A stretch of 53,088 bases of DNA from a virus: IMG/VR virus record IMGVR_UViG_3300035670_000285, positions 1 to 53,088 of that record; one strand, given 5' to 3'. This document shows positions 25,201-31,776 of the stretch, in pieces; within the stretch, counting starts at the first letter, position 1, and each line of letters starts with the position of its first letter. The notes below the pieces were generated by a model that saw nothing but the letters and a program-made list of their open reading frames with translations, did not search any database and was not told the origin of the DNA. Both the position numbers and the translations under genes were made by a program.

Positions 25201-25523
25201 CTCCGACTAGAACACCATCACCTTCAGTAACACCAGCTGCTCCTACACCATCTATTACTCCTACGAGAACAATAACACCAACTATAACTCCAAGCCCAAC
25301 ATCATCTACACTATATATAAAAGGTACAAATTGTACTGATTCAGGTGATGTTAGATCATTCTCATATAGTGGAGGATTACAAGATGGAGATGTAATCCAA
25401 ATTAATTCAGGGGCTAATATAGGATGTTATACACTAACCACATTTAAACCAGGAACTGGAACCAATGGTAATATTGATGGATTATATACAATTATTGGAG
25501 ATTGCTTAAATTGTACTGTATAA
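19287..25523 (+). CDS. Giant Thr/Pro/Ser hexad-repeat tail fibre, 2078 aa
   Basis: Residues 10 to about 1750 consist of a six-residue repeat, (V/I)-T-P-(S/T)-x-T, with x mostly Val, Ile, Ala or Thr. From about residue 1130 onward x is increasingly Arg or Lys (T-P-T-R-T-I), so the distal part is cationic. A Cys-containing globular domain follows at about 1753-1960 (S-V-A-C-C-G-N-A-A-G), then a short second repeat and a C-terminal domain with five Cys (2007-2078). No signal peptide. The repeat would form an extended polyproline-like rod, comparable to mucin stalks, ending in a receptor-binding tip; this is inference. It sits in the fibre cassette and is flanked by methyltransferases. Long open frames on the other strand are by-products of the repeat. 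Confidence 0.8.
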   Translation: MGTIIIFSPIPTRTVTPTVSRTATPSVTPTVSVTPTLTKTPTPTVTPTATITPSVTNTPSATITPSPTGTPGISSTASPSPSVSLTVTPTVTRTATVTPSITPTATITPTVTRTPSVTNTPTITPTSTITPSVTVTPTLTSTPTVTPSNTVTPSVTVTPSVTVTLTVTPSVTITPSATVTPSVTVTATITPSVTVTPTVTITPSVTVTPTLTPTTTITPSATITPSVTVTPSATVTPTVTPTTTITPSVTVTPSVTVTSTVTPSVTITPTVTITPSITATPSLTPSTTVTPSATITPTITSSPSITPTNTVTPSTTVTPTITPTVTITPSATVTPSVTVTATITPSITPTVTVTPSATITPTVTITPSLTPSSTVTPSATITPTVTVTPSVTVTPTITPSITATPSITPSVTITPTVTITPSITRTTSVTPTPTITPSTSISPSITPTSTPTLTPFLSFSITPSITPSISISPSITPSVTATPTVTPSETVTPSVTVTPSVTVTPTETPTPSITATPTVTPSSTITPSVTVTPSVTITPSITATPSETPTPTVTATATVTPSVTVTPSATVTPSVTVTATVTPSVTITPTVTITPSITATATITPSVTITPSATVTPTITPTTSITPTVTITPSVTITPSLTPTSTVTPSVTITPSITATASITPSVTITPSATVTPTVTPSATVTPSVTITPTSTVTPSVTITPSITPTSTVTPSVTVTPTVTITPSITPTRTITPSVTITPSITPTRTVTPSATITPSVTITPSITPTNTLTPSATVTPSATVTPTITPSNTVTPSATITPTVTITPSITATATITPSVTVTPSVTITPSVTVTPSVTITPSITPTSTITPSVTVTPSATITPTITPTSTVTPSVTVTPTITPTNTVTPSTTVTPTLTPSATVTPSVTITPSATVTPTITPTNTITPSATVTPSITPTRTITPTSTVTPSVTVTPSITASPSITPTSTVTPSVTVTPSVTVTPSVTITPSITPSNTVTPSITPSITPTSTPTLTPFLSLTVTPTITPSISITPTITATATVTPSVTVTSTVTPSITPSITATVSPTLTPTSTVTPSITATITPSATITPTVTVTPSATVTPTITPTVTITPSATVTPTITPTASITPTPTITPTRTITPTQTITPSITPTRTITPSVTVTPSVTITPTLTPTTTITPSVTITPSITPTRTITPSITGTPAASITASVTATPSITPTVTITPSVTVTPSVTITPSITPSNTVTPSATITPTITPTASITPTVTVTPTVTITPSITATATITPSATITPSITATISPTPVSTITPTVTVTPSISPTVTITPSVTVTPSVTITPSITSTPSITPTRTITPTRTITPSITATPSITPTRTITPTVTITPSITATVSPTPVSTITPTVTVTVTITPSSTITSTVTVTPSATITPTITPTRTITPSSTITPSITATPSITPTRTITPTVTVTPSITPTKTITPSITGTPASSITPTVTPTSSITPSITPTRTITPTRTITPTRTITPSITPTKTITPSVTRTPSITPTRTITPTVTPTRTITPTRSITPTVTRTASVTPTKTITPTKTVTPSITPTRTRTPSITPTRTITPTKTITPSITSTRAATPSVTPTKSITPTRTITPSITPTRSITPTRTITPTRTPTKSITPTKTITPTRTITPTVTPTKSITPTKSITPTKSITPSPSRPPSITPSITSTRTATPLPSITPTTSITPTRSVPPTPSVTPTMTLTPTRTPTVTPTPSPSVACCGNAAGSGSYAGTDLYVYPNTYICSTFTSNAVLWVNAVDRPNRFSIYDSSGQVTSSGWVGSASYAGPWGASLNVPTPLAIPFTWNSSTNRYVTVEAGPGSISDAYEWILSCDYSVGFFSYGATCAEACGGTPNIQLYSSCSATYFGPGCDVRSSTGQEPTPGYYASGGYCYFISESAYEPVATDSTSTLPVYFPTSSYTIVISKTICPSVTPTPTITPTRTPSPSVTPAAPTPSITPTRTITPTITPSPTSSTLYIKGTNCTDSGDVRSFSYSGGLQDGDVIQINSGANIGCYTLTTFKPGTGTNGNIDGLYTIIGDCLNCTV
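19320..24545 (+). repeat. 18-bp-period coding repeat (Thr/Pro/Ser hexads)
   Basis: Several hundred tandem units of about 18 bases encode (V/I)TP(S/T)xT. Units are conserved in protein but scrambled in synonymous positions (ACT/ACA/ACC, GTA/GTT, CCT/CCA). Longer blocks are duplicated: an identical 30-base landmark at 20631-20660 recurs at 22317-22346, and related blocks lie near 23170 and 23430 and near 22870 and 23695. Confidence 0.85.
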
Positions 25524-25526
25524 TAT

Positions 25527-26066
25527 ATGATTCAAATAGATAATTTTTCAAAAGGATCCTTGTTCAATACTTTTATTTCAAATACAATTGAAAATGAAAA
25601 ATATATAATAGAAAAAAATCAAAAAAGAGGATTATGGCAAATGAGGAATAAGTATGAAGATTATTATAATATTTTAGGTATAGATTCAATTGAAATGATA
25701 ACGGGATATGCAAAAAAATTACTTAATATAGAATTTAATTCAATTTTAATATCCGGTTTAGGTATGGGAGTTATTCCTTTTATATGCCAAGAAAAATGCT
25801 CAATTATTGATGTTGTAGAAATAGACAACCAAGTTATTAATATAACCTCAGAAATAGGACATCTTAACCAAAATGTAAGAATATATAATAATGATATATA
25901 TAATTTTCAACCTTTAATAAAGTATGATGTTATACTTTTTGATCATTGGATGCAATATGCTCCCGAAGATGAAATGCAAATACTTAAATTAAAATATATT
26001 GATTATTGTAATCCAAATGGACTCATAACTTTTCCTGTTCATGAACAATTTTCATCTAATAGATAA
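25527..26066 (+). CDS. SAM-dependent methyltransferase-like protein, 179 aa
   Basis: Residues 72-100 match the class I methyltransferase motif I and acidic strand 2: I-L-I-S-G-L-G-M-G-V-I-P-F (motif I), then V-V-E-I-D-N-Q-V. F-D-H-W-M-Q-Y lies near motif IV. The fold resembles spermidine-synthase/guanidinoacetate-methyltransferase relatives. The protein is short and the C-terminus ends soon after motif VI. It starts four bases after the giant fibre gene, so it is probably co-transcribed, and it may modify fibre, surface glycan or a small molecule. Substrate unknown. Confidence 0.65.
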   Translation: MIQIDNFSKGSLFNTFISNTIENEKYIIEKNQKRGLWQMRNKYEDYYNILGIDSIEMITGYAKKLLNIEFNSILISGLGMGVIPFICQEKCSIIDVVEIDNQVINITSEIGHLNQNVRIYNNDIYNFQPLIKYDVILFDHWMQYAPEDEMQILKLKYIDYCNPNGLITFPVHEQFSSNR

Positions 26067-26084
26067 TTAATTTAAATAATAGTT

Positions 26085-26705
26085 ATGAGTTTTGATAATA
26101 ATTCCTTTAAGTATAATAAAGTAAATTATACTACAAACTGTATATTTTATACTAATGAAGATGGATCTAATAACGTTCCTTTAGCTCACGTATCGTTTAC
26201 AAATTTAGAAGAAAAACACGTTGAGATTGTAGCTCAAAATAAAGGACATATTTTAGAAATTGGATATGGTTTAGGATATAGTAGCAATAAATTTATAGAA
26301 TCAGGGGTTGAATTCCTTACTTGTATAGAAATAAATGATATTATATATCAACATGCTTTAGAATGGGCTAAAGATAAACCAAATGTAACTATTATAAACG
26401 GTGCTTGGGAAGAAGTTGTTCCTACTTTAACAACTAAATATGATGGGATATATTATTGTTCATCATTAGTTCAACATGCTCTTTTTTATGAATTATGTAA
26501 ACCTTTATGTAAAAAAGGAACTATAATATCTGCACAAGGATATATTTTTGATATGTCTCCTGATAAAGCTAATATAGAAGACAATATTGCTCCTCCTCAT
26601 ATATACGACGATATATTTACCGAAAATTTATATAATGATTTAGTGTATAAAGGATATTATAGGGTATATTGGAATATATTTGATGGGATAGATTATATAA
26701 AATAA
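26085..26705 (+). CDS. SAM-dependent methyltransferase, 206 aa
   Basis: Clear class I motif I, H-I-L-E-I-G-Y-G-L-G-Y-S-S (residues 59-71), followed by C-I-E-I-N-D-I-I and N-V-T-I-I-N-G-A-W-E-E at motif II/III and D-G-I-Y-Y-C-S-S at motif IV. It resembles arginine/guanidinoacetate-type N-methyltransferases in spacing. With the gene before it, it forms a pair of related but distinct enzymes in the fibre cassette. Target not identifiable from sequence. Confidence 0.75.
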   Translation: MSFDNNSFKYNKVNYTTNCIFYTNEDGSNNVPLAHVSFTNLEEKHVEIVAQNKGHILEIGYGLGYSSNKFIESGVEFLTCIEINDIIYQHALEWAKDKPNVTIINGAWEEVVPTLTTKYDGIYYCSSLVQHALFYELCKPLCKKGTIISAQGYIFDMSPDKANIEDNIAPPHIYDDIFTENLYNDLVYKGYYRVYWNIFDGIDYIK

Positions 26706-26719
26706 TATTACACTTGTAA

Positions 26720-26728
26720 TATTTATAC
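26720..26728 (+). promoter_or_regulatory. Candidate late promoter motif (ATATTTATA)
   Basis: Copy 7, three bases before ATG 26732. It follows a small inverted repeat TTACA-CT-TGTAA (26709-26720) that could bind a regulator. Confidence 0.45.
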
Positions 26729-26731
26729 TAT

Positions 26732-27931
26732 ATGCGACAATTTCTTTTACAACTTACAGGAGGAGGCACACCAGGCCCATTTGATGTCTATCTATCAGGC
26801 AGTGGAGGAGAAATTTTGTATATTACTGGTGTTACTAAGGTACAGTTACAAGCAGGAATAACCGTTGAACTACCCGATAATAATTTATATTCATCAGTAG
26901 TTGTATATAATGAATCATATGGATGTGCTAACGATGTTGTAGTACCTTTCCCTACTCCTAGTGCTACATTACCACCTAGTGCTACTGTAACTCCTACAAT
27001 TACTCCAAGTATTAGTGTAACACTTACAGTTACTCCAACTATTACACCAACTATTAGTATTAGTCCTTCACCTACTATATCTATTTCTGTTAGTCCTACA
27101 ATTACACCATCTAGAACAATAACACCATCAGCAACAGTAACACCATCAGTAACTACTACTCCAAGTATTACTCCATCTGTTACTCCTATTTGTGATTGTT
27201 ATCAATATGAAGTAACAAACTATTATAGTACAAGTCAAACAATATTCTATACTGATTGTGCTGGTAGTCCTCAATCGATTTCAGCAGCAGGTAATGGATT
27301 GCAAACATATATTAACTGTGCTCTTCAAGATTCCTTATCAACATCAGCAACAGTATGTGATCCTGGAATTATTACAGATTGTGTAACGTGGGTAGCAGCG
27401 GGTGTTCCTTGTGGAAATAGATGTAGTGCTGTTACTCCAACAGCTACTCCTACTCCTTCATTTACATCTACTCCATCAATTACACCTTCAATTACACCTA
27501 CAACAAGTATTTCACCTTCTATCGGGGTATCTGTTACCGCTACAATCACACCATCAATAACAGCAACTACAACTCCTACAGTAACGCCTACTAGGACACT
27601 CACTCCAAGTGTTACTTCAACTGTTACCCCAAGTGTTACCCCAACAGTAACACCAACAATAACTCCAACAGTAACAACTACACCTTCAATTACTTCTACA
27701 ATAACACCTTCTGTAGAAGCATCAATAACACCTTCAATAACACCAAGTACATCAATAATACCACCTACAATTACTCCTAGTCCATCAACAATACCACCTT
27801 CTGTAACTCCTTCTGTGACTCCTTCACCGGCTGTTGTAACATTATATTGCCTAGGATTTAGCGGAGCTTCAGATTGTTGTGATGCTATAGACAATTACAC
27901 ATTTAATTGTACTTATTGCGAATCTTGTTAA
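26732..27931 (+). CDS. Second Thr/Pro repeat fibre/adhesin, 399 aa
   Basis: A 70-residue beta-type head domain (G-P-F-D-V-Y-L-S-G-S-G-G-E-I-L-Y) is followed by a Thr/Pro/Ser repeat (about residues 74-150). Next come a Cys-rich globular domain (C-D-C-Y-Q-Y-E-V, 152-234), a second repeat (235-370) and a Cys-rich tail (D-C-C-D-A-I-D, then C-T-Y-C-E-S-C). This is a smaller, complete relative of the giant protein, with the same order of head, stalk, Cys cap, stalk, Cys cap. It has its own late-type motif. Probably an alternative or accessory receptor-binding fibre. Confidence 0.7.
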   Translation: MRQFLLQLTGGGTPGPFDVYLSGSGGEILYITGVTKVQLQAGITVELPDNNLYSSVVVYNESYGCANDVVVPFPTPSATLPPSATVTPTITPSISVTLTVTPTITPTISISPSPTISISVSPTITPSRTITPSATVTPSVTTTPSITPSVTPICDCYQYEVTNYYSTSQTIFYTDCAGSPQSISAAGNGLQTYINCALQDSLSTSATVCDPGIITDCVTWVAAGVPCGNRCSAVTPTATPTPSFTSTPSITPSITPTTSISPSIGVSVTATITPSITATTTPTVTPTRTLTPSVTSTVTPSVTPTVTPTITPTVTTTPSITSTITPSVEASITPSITPSTSIIPPTITPSPSTIPPSVTPSVTPSPAVVTLYCLGFSGASDCCDAIDNYTFNCTYCESC

Positions 27932-27941
27932 TAAAAATTAT

Positions 27942-28439
27942 ATGGCTGCAATATATTCTTCTTGTTCTCCTTTAGCTATAGGATGTTTTGTTTATACAAA
28001 CTCTAACCTAACTACACCGGCTAGTGATGGTACATACTATGATGGTACCAATTGTTGGAATGTAACCTCAGGTGAAATAGTTAGTCAGGGTTCTTGTACT
28101 TCTAGGTTATTAACTATATATGCTACAAATGATGGAAGCGCCCAAGTAGATATGCATTATAGTTTAGATAATGGTACTACATGGGAATTTTCAAATCTAA
28201 CAGTTGCAGGAACTTGTTCTTTACTTGCTACTTTTACTTTAGGTAATGGTTCTGGTATTTTAATTAGGTTTGGAGATCCAAATACTATTACAACTGTATT
28301 CCCGGCAAACAGAGCAGATGCTACAACAACATGTCCTACCTTTGATATTAATACGGCCACATGCGCTGCTCAAGGATTTTTAATGAACCAAGATAGAACA
28401 GCAGCTTTTACTATAAATTCAGATGAACTTTGTCCATAA
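27942..28439 (+). CDS. Cys-rich adhesin-like protein, 165 aa
   Basis: Beta-rich, with eight cysteines spread along its length (S-S-C-S-P-L-A-I-G-C near the start, E-L-C-P at the end), suggesting disulphides or a metal-stabilised tip. It contains a Y-S-L-D-N-G-T-T-W-E-F segment like small lectin or adhesin sandwiches. Ten bases after the second fibre gene. Likely a fibre tip or capping protein; family unknown. Confidence 0.6.
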   Translation: MAAIYSSCSPLAIGCFVYTNSNLTTPASDGTYYDGTNCWNVTSGEIVSQGSCTSRLLTIYATNDGSAQVDMHYSLDNGTTWEFSNLTVAGTCSLLATFTLGNGSGILIRFGDPNTITTVFPANRADATTTCPTFDINTATCAAQGFLMNQDRTAAFTINSDELCP

Positions 28440-28453
28440 TAAACTACTAACCT

Positions 28454-28792
28454 ATGCCTATATCTAGCTTTAGTTTATCTTTTCAAAACCAAGTAACAAT
28501 ATATCAACAAAATGTTATTTGCCATGTTAAAGATAACGAATTTAATGCTTCATATAATCCAACATTATTACAAGATAATTTGTTTAGTGGTAGTAATTTT
28601 TATAGTCAATCATTAAATTCACCTCTACCTGAATTAAAATATTTTGCAACAGCATCATATTTTGAACCATATGTTACAACAGTTGGTTTGTATAATGAAC
28701 AAAATGATTTATTAGCTGTAGCTAAATTTGCACAACCTATTCCTTTATCTCAAAACACAGACATGACATTTGTCGTTAGATATGATAAGTAA
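28454..28792 (+). CDS. Small structural protein with GLYN motif, 112 aa
   Basis: Residues 73-96 repeat the C-terminal module of the 341-residue structural protein at 17010: T-T-V-G-L-Y-N-E-Q-N-D-L-L-A-V-A-K-F. The N-terminal half is a different beta-type sequence. It closes the fibre module. The shared module might bind a common partner such as the fibre base. Its last bases overlap the next gene. Confidence 0.6.
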   Translation: MPISSFSLSFQNQVTIYQQNVICHVKDNEFNASYNPTLLQDNLFSGSNFYSQSLNSPLPELKYFATASYFEPYVTTVGLYNEQNDLLAVAKFAQPIPLSQNTDMTFVVRYDK

Positions 28793-29216
28793 ATGGAAAA
28801 GCTGGGATGTTATAAATCCTGAAAAGTATTTTGGATTTGTTTATAAAATAATTAACTTAAAAACAGGAAAGTTTTATATTGGTAAAAAAGTGTTTTGGAA
28901 TAATAAAAAACACAAACTTACCAAAAAACAACTCGCTGAACAGTCAGGACCAGGACGTAAACCAACTCATGAAGTAATTCGCACTGAAAGCGACTGGCAA
29001 AAATATTGGGGTTCAAATAAACAGTTACTCGCAGATATTAAACAATACGGAGAAGATAATTTTGATTGCTGGATTCTTAAGCAATGTCGCACTAAAAAAG
29101 AACTTACCTATTACGAAATGCATTACCAGTGTAAAGAAGAAGTACTAATAGGTAAAAACAGATCATATAACGATAATATACTAGGAAAGTTTTTCACAAA
29201 AGATTTGGAAGCCTAA
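28782..29216 (+). CDS. GIY-YIG-like nuclease domain protein, 144 aa
   Basis: I start it at ATG 28782; the TTG upstream at 28770 gives only four more residues. F-G-F-V-Y-K-I (about 16-22) and K-F-Y-I-G-K-K (29-35) are the GIY and YIG strands. S-D-W-Q-K-Y-W-G-S-N and the Y-Y-E-M-H-Y-Q segment with a conserved Glu follow. Similar proteins are common in T4-like phages, as homing or repair endonucleases. It is distinct in type from the T5orf172 protein at 2380. Its stop lies 43 bases before the primase. Confidence 0.75.
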   Translation: MISKWKSWDVINPEKYFGFVYKIINLKTGKFYIGKKVFWNNKKHKLTKKQLAEQSGPGRKPTHEVIRTESDWQKYWGSNKQLLADIKQYGEDNFDCWILKQCRTKKELTYYEMHYQCKEEVLIGKNRSYNDNILGKFFTKDLEA

Positions 29217-29235
29217 GAAATCCCCATTAGCTTTA
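29204..29235 (+). promoter_or_regulatory. Host-type promoter for the primase gene
   Basis: TTTG (29204-29207), 20 bases, TAGCTTTA (29228-29235). It starts inside the end of the GIY-YIG gene. Gives the replication genes early, host-read expression. Confidence 0.6.
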
Positions 29236-29241
29236 CCCTAC

Positions 29242-29247
29242 AGGAGG
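29242..29247 (+). promoter_or_regulatory. Shine-Dalgarno sequence AGGAGG
   Basis: AGGAGG 11 bases before ATG 29259. It is exceptional here: most starts in the window have only A-rich leaders, as in Bacteroidota. It confirms the primase start. Confidence 0.6.
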
Positions 29248-29258
29248 TTTAAAAAGTT

Positions 29259-30212
29259 ATGAATGAAGAAGGAATAAGGGAGAAAATGTTGGTGGTATTG
29301 GTAGAGTCTGTCCTAGGTAAAGGACGTTCAACCGCCCGTAACAACATGGCATTTAGTTGTCCTTTTTGTCACCACTCCAAAACCAAATTAGAAATTCAAG
29401 TTCACACAAATGAAAAAAAGGAAAATCCTTGGCACTGTTGGGTATGTGGTGAAAAGGGTAAAACACTTTCTTCCTTATTTAAAAAAATAAAGGCACCATC
29501 TCACAAAATTGCCGAACTTAATTCCCTTATTAAACCTGGAAAGAAACAAGAAAATCAAATCCACAATCTTTCCCTTCCCAAAGAATTTATCCCACTAAAT
29601 ACCACACCCAGCCTAGATAAAATTACACAAATCGAAGCACGACATGCCCTTAAGTTTCTTAAACAACGTGGTATTACTGAAAATGATATTATAAAATACA
29701 ATATTGGTTTTTGTGCTGAAGGTAATTTTGCAAAACGTATTGTTGTTCCATCATATGATGAAAACGGTATATTAAACTTCTTTTCATCACGCACTTATCT
29801 CTCAGATGACCCACAAAAATATAAAAACCCAGCAGTCGATAGAAATATCATTACGTGGGAATATTATATTAATTGGAATGCACCTATTATCCTTGTAGAA
29901 GGTATTTTTGATGCTCTAACTATTAAACGCAACGTTATTCCGCTTCTAGGAAAAACAATTTCAGAAGCACTAATGAAAAAAATAGTTGGTTCTCAAGTAC
30001 AAAAAGTGTACATTGCCCTAGATAATGATGCTTTAAAAGAAGCAATTAAACATTGTGAAAGGTTATTGTCATTTGGTAAAGAAGTATATTTGGTAGAGTT
30101 AGGAGGAAAAGATGCAAACGAAATTGGCTTCGAGCGCTTCCTAGAGAACATCGAAGCCACTCCTCCTCTTACTTTTTCTACCCTTGTAAGTAAAAAATTA
30201 GAACTAGCATGA
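29259..30212 (+). CDS. gp61: DNA primase, T4 gp61-like, 317 aa
   Basis: A CHC2-type zinc finger is complete: C34-P-F-C37 and C60-W-V-C63. A TOPRIM domain follows, with I-L-V-E-G-I-F-D-A-L (about 211-220, catalytic Glu) and Y-I-A-L-D-N-D-A (about 251-258, metal-binding Asp pair). Length fits T4 gp61 (342 aa). It makes RNA primers for lagging-strand synthesis and normally works with a gp41-type helicase, which is not in this window. It has its own host-type promoter and a rare Shine-Dalgarno, and overlaps the nuclease gene by ATGA. Confidence 0.88.
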   Translation: MNEEGIREKMLVVLVESVLGKGRSTARNNMAFSCPFCHHSKTKLEIQVHTNEKKENPWHCWVCGEKGKTLSSLFKKIKAPSHKIAELNSLIKPGKKQENQIHNLSLPKEFIPLNTTPSLDKITQIEARHALKFLKQRGITENDIIKYNIGFCAEGNFAKRIVVPSYDENGILNFFSSRTYLSDDPQKYKNPAVDRNIITWEYYINWNAPIILVEGIFDALTIKRNVIPLLGKTISEALMKKIVGSQVQKVYIALDNDALKEAIKHCERLLSFGKEVYLVELGGKDANEIGFERFLENIEATPPLTFSTLVSKKLELA

Positions 30213-30991
30213 TAGATAAAAATGTAAATATTATTAAAGATCCAAAAATTAAACGCATTGTAGAATATAGTGCGGATAATAAACAAATTAATGTTTTGGA
30301 TCAACGTTTTTATAGACGAAATGAAGAATATTATCCTTCCGTTTCATCTATTTTAAATTATTTCCCTAAAAACCAATTTTTCCATTCTTGGCTTAAAGAT
30401 GTAGGACATAATAGTGATATTATTGCTTCTAAAGCAGCTGCTGAAGGTACTCAAGTACACAATGCTGTTGAATCTTTTATTAATGGAAATGAAATAAATT
30501 GGATTGATGAATATGGAAATGCAATTTACTCTCTTGATGTTTGGAAAATGATCCTTAAATTTGCAGACTTTTGGAATACCCACAAACCAGAATTAATAGC
30601 AACTGAATATCATCTATTTTCAGATAATCACAAGTATGCAGGTACTGCTGACTTGATTGTTAAATTAAAAGGTAAAGTATGGTTGATGGATATTAAAACA
30701 TCTAATTCACTTCATACATCATATGATCTGCAGTTAGCATCATATGCTAAAGCATGGACCGAAACACATGATACTCCAATTGAGGAAACAGGTATTTTGT
30801 GGTTAAAAGCTGCTACTAGGGGTGAGGGAAAAGGTGATGCAATTCAAGGTAAAGGATGGCAATTAAAAACAATAGGTGATATTGATCGTAATTTTGAAAT
30901 GTTTCTTAAAATATACGACATATACAAACTAGAAAACCCCGACTCTAAGCCTATTACGGAACTATTACCAGTATCAATTAAATTAAGTTAA
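30209..30991 (+). CDS. PD-(D/E)XK (RecB/Cas4-like) nuclease, 260 aa
   Basis: Motifs are in order: G-T-Q-V-H (80-84), E133 in A-T-E-Y-H-L-F, G-T-A-D148, D161-I-K163 and Q175 in Y-D-L-Q-L-A-S-Y-A. This is the full RecB-type active site seen in phage exonucleases of the Cas4/RecB superfamily. No Cys cluster for an iron-sulphur centre is visible. It overlaps the primase by ATGA, suggesting a role in replication or recombination or in DNA end processing. Confidence 0.85.
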   Translation: MIDKNVNIIKDPKIKRIVEYSADNKQINVLDQRFYRRNEEYYPSVSSILNYFPKNQFFHSWLKDVGHNSDIIASKAAAEGTQVHNAVESFINGNEINWIDEYGNAIYSLDVWKMILKFADFWNTHKPELIATEYHLFSDNHKYAGTADLIVKLKGKVWLMDIKTSNSLHTSYDLQLASYAKAWTETHDTPIEETGILWLKAATRGEGKGDAIQGKGWQLKTIGDIDRNFEMFLKIYDIYKLENPDSKPITELLPVSIKLS

Positions 30992-30992
30992 A

Positions 30993-31001
30993 ATATTTAT
31001 T
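30993..31001 (+). promoter_or_regulatory. Candidate late promoter motif (ATATTTATT)
   Basis: Copy 8, three bases before GTG 31005. Confidence 0.4.
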
Positions 31002-31004
31002 TAT

Positions 31005-31706
31005 GTGAATAATCATTTGACAATAGTAATTCCTTGCAAAAATGAAGGTAAAGGGATAATAGACGTTATTAAATTAATTCTATTACAAATAAATTGTAAA
31101 ATAGTAATAGCAGACTCTTCAGATGATGAAGGGTCTCTTTTATTATTACAAAAATGTGCCTCATCACATTCAAATATACAATTAGTAGAGGGTGGATTAC
31201 CATCTATAGCTCGCAATAATGGTGCTAAATTAGTTACTACTCCTTATGTTTTATTTTTAGATGCTGATTCTTATGTCTTTAATCCATTTTTGATAGAAGA
31301 ATGTGTTATAACAGCTATAAAAGGAAACTATGATTTAGTTACTTGTAAATTTAGAACAGATAAACCCTACAGATGGGTGTATAGAGTTTTTGATGTAATA
31401 CAATGGTTTAGTTCATTTACTAAACCGTTTGCTTTAGGAGGTTTTATGTTATTTAAAACAGAAACTTTTAACCAATTAGGAAAATTCAATGAACAAGATC
31501 AAGTTGCTGAAGACTACAGGCTCAGCTCAAAAATTAAACCTAAAAAGTTTAAAATCATTAATGGTTATGTATATACTCCAAGTAGAAGATTTAGTAAAAA
31601 AGGTGTATGGTATATGATTAAACTAATGTTAAGCTCTTGGATTAATAGAAATAATAATGAATTTTTTAAACATGATCAAAACTATTGGAATGAAAAAGAA
31701 AATTAA
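31005..31706 (+). CDS. Family 2 glycosyltransferase, 233 aa
   Basis: GTG start. I-V-I-P-C-K-N-E-G (7-15) is the GT2 nucleotide-sugar strand and F-L-D-A-D-S (84-89) is the DxD metal site. R-N-N-G-A and V-A-E-D-Y-R-L (acceptor-side Asp) also fit. GT-A enzymes transfer sugars to glycans, proteins or modified bases. It overlaps a 28-residue membrane peptide and an LpxH-like phosphoesterase, a layout suggesting changes to the host envelope. It could also decorate the Thr-rich fibre; both are inferences. Confidence 0.82.
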   Translation: MNNHLTIVIPCKNEGKGIIDVIKLILLQINCKIVIADSSDDEGSLLLLQKCASSHSNIQLVEGGLPSIARNNGAKLVTTPYVLFLDADSYVFNPFLIEECVITAIKGNYDLVTCKFRTDKPYRWVYRVFDVIQWFSSFTKPFALGGFMLFKTETFNQLGKFNEQDQVAEDYRLSSKIKPKKFKIINGYVYTPSRRFSKKGVWYMIKLMLSSWINRNNNEFFKHDQNYWNEKEN

Positions 31707-31776
31707 ATTTGAATTAATAATGGTTTTAGCAAGTGTGGGAACCATATTATTAATCATTTTAGCTTCTAAATTATGA
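31690..31776 (+). CDS. 28-residue membrane peptide
   Basis: ATG 31690 lies inside the glycosyltransferase end, and TGA 31774 overlaps the next ATG (ATGA). K-K-K-I-K-F-E is followed by a single hydrophobic helix from residue 9 to 26. Nested position between two envelope-type enzymes argues that it is translated, but at this length chance is possible. Confidence 0.45.
   Translation: MKKKIKFELIMVLASVGTILLIILASKL

Noticed and set aside
27325-27894. 189-codon minus-strand open frame
   Set aside because: Antisense shadow of the second Thr/Pro repeat protein.
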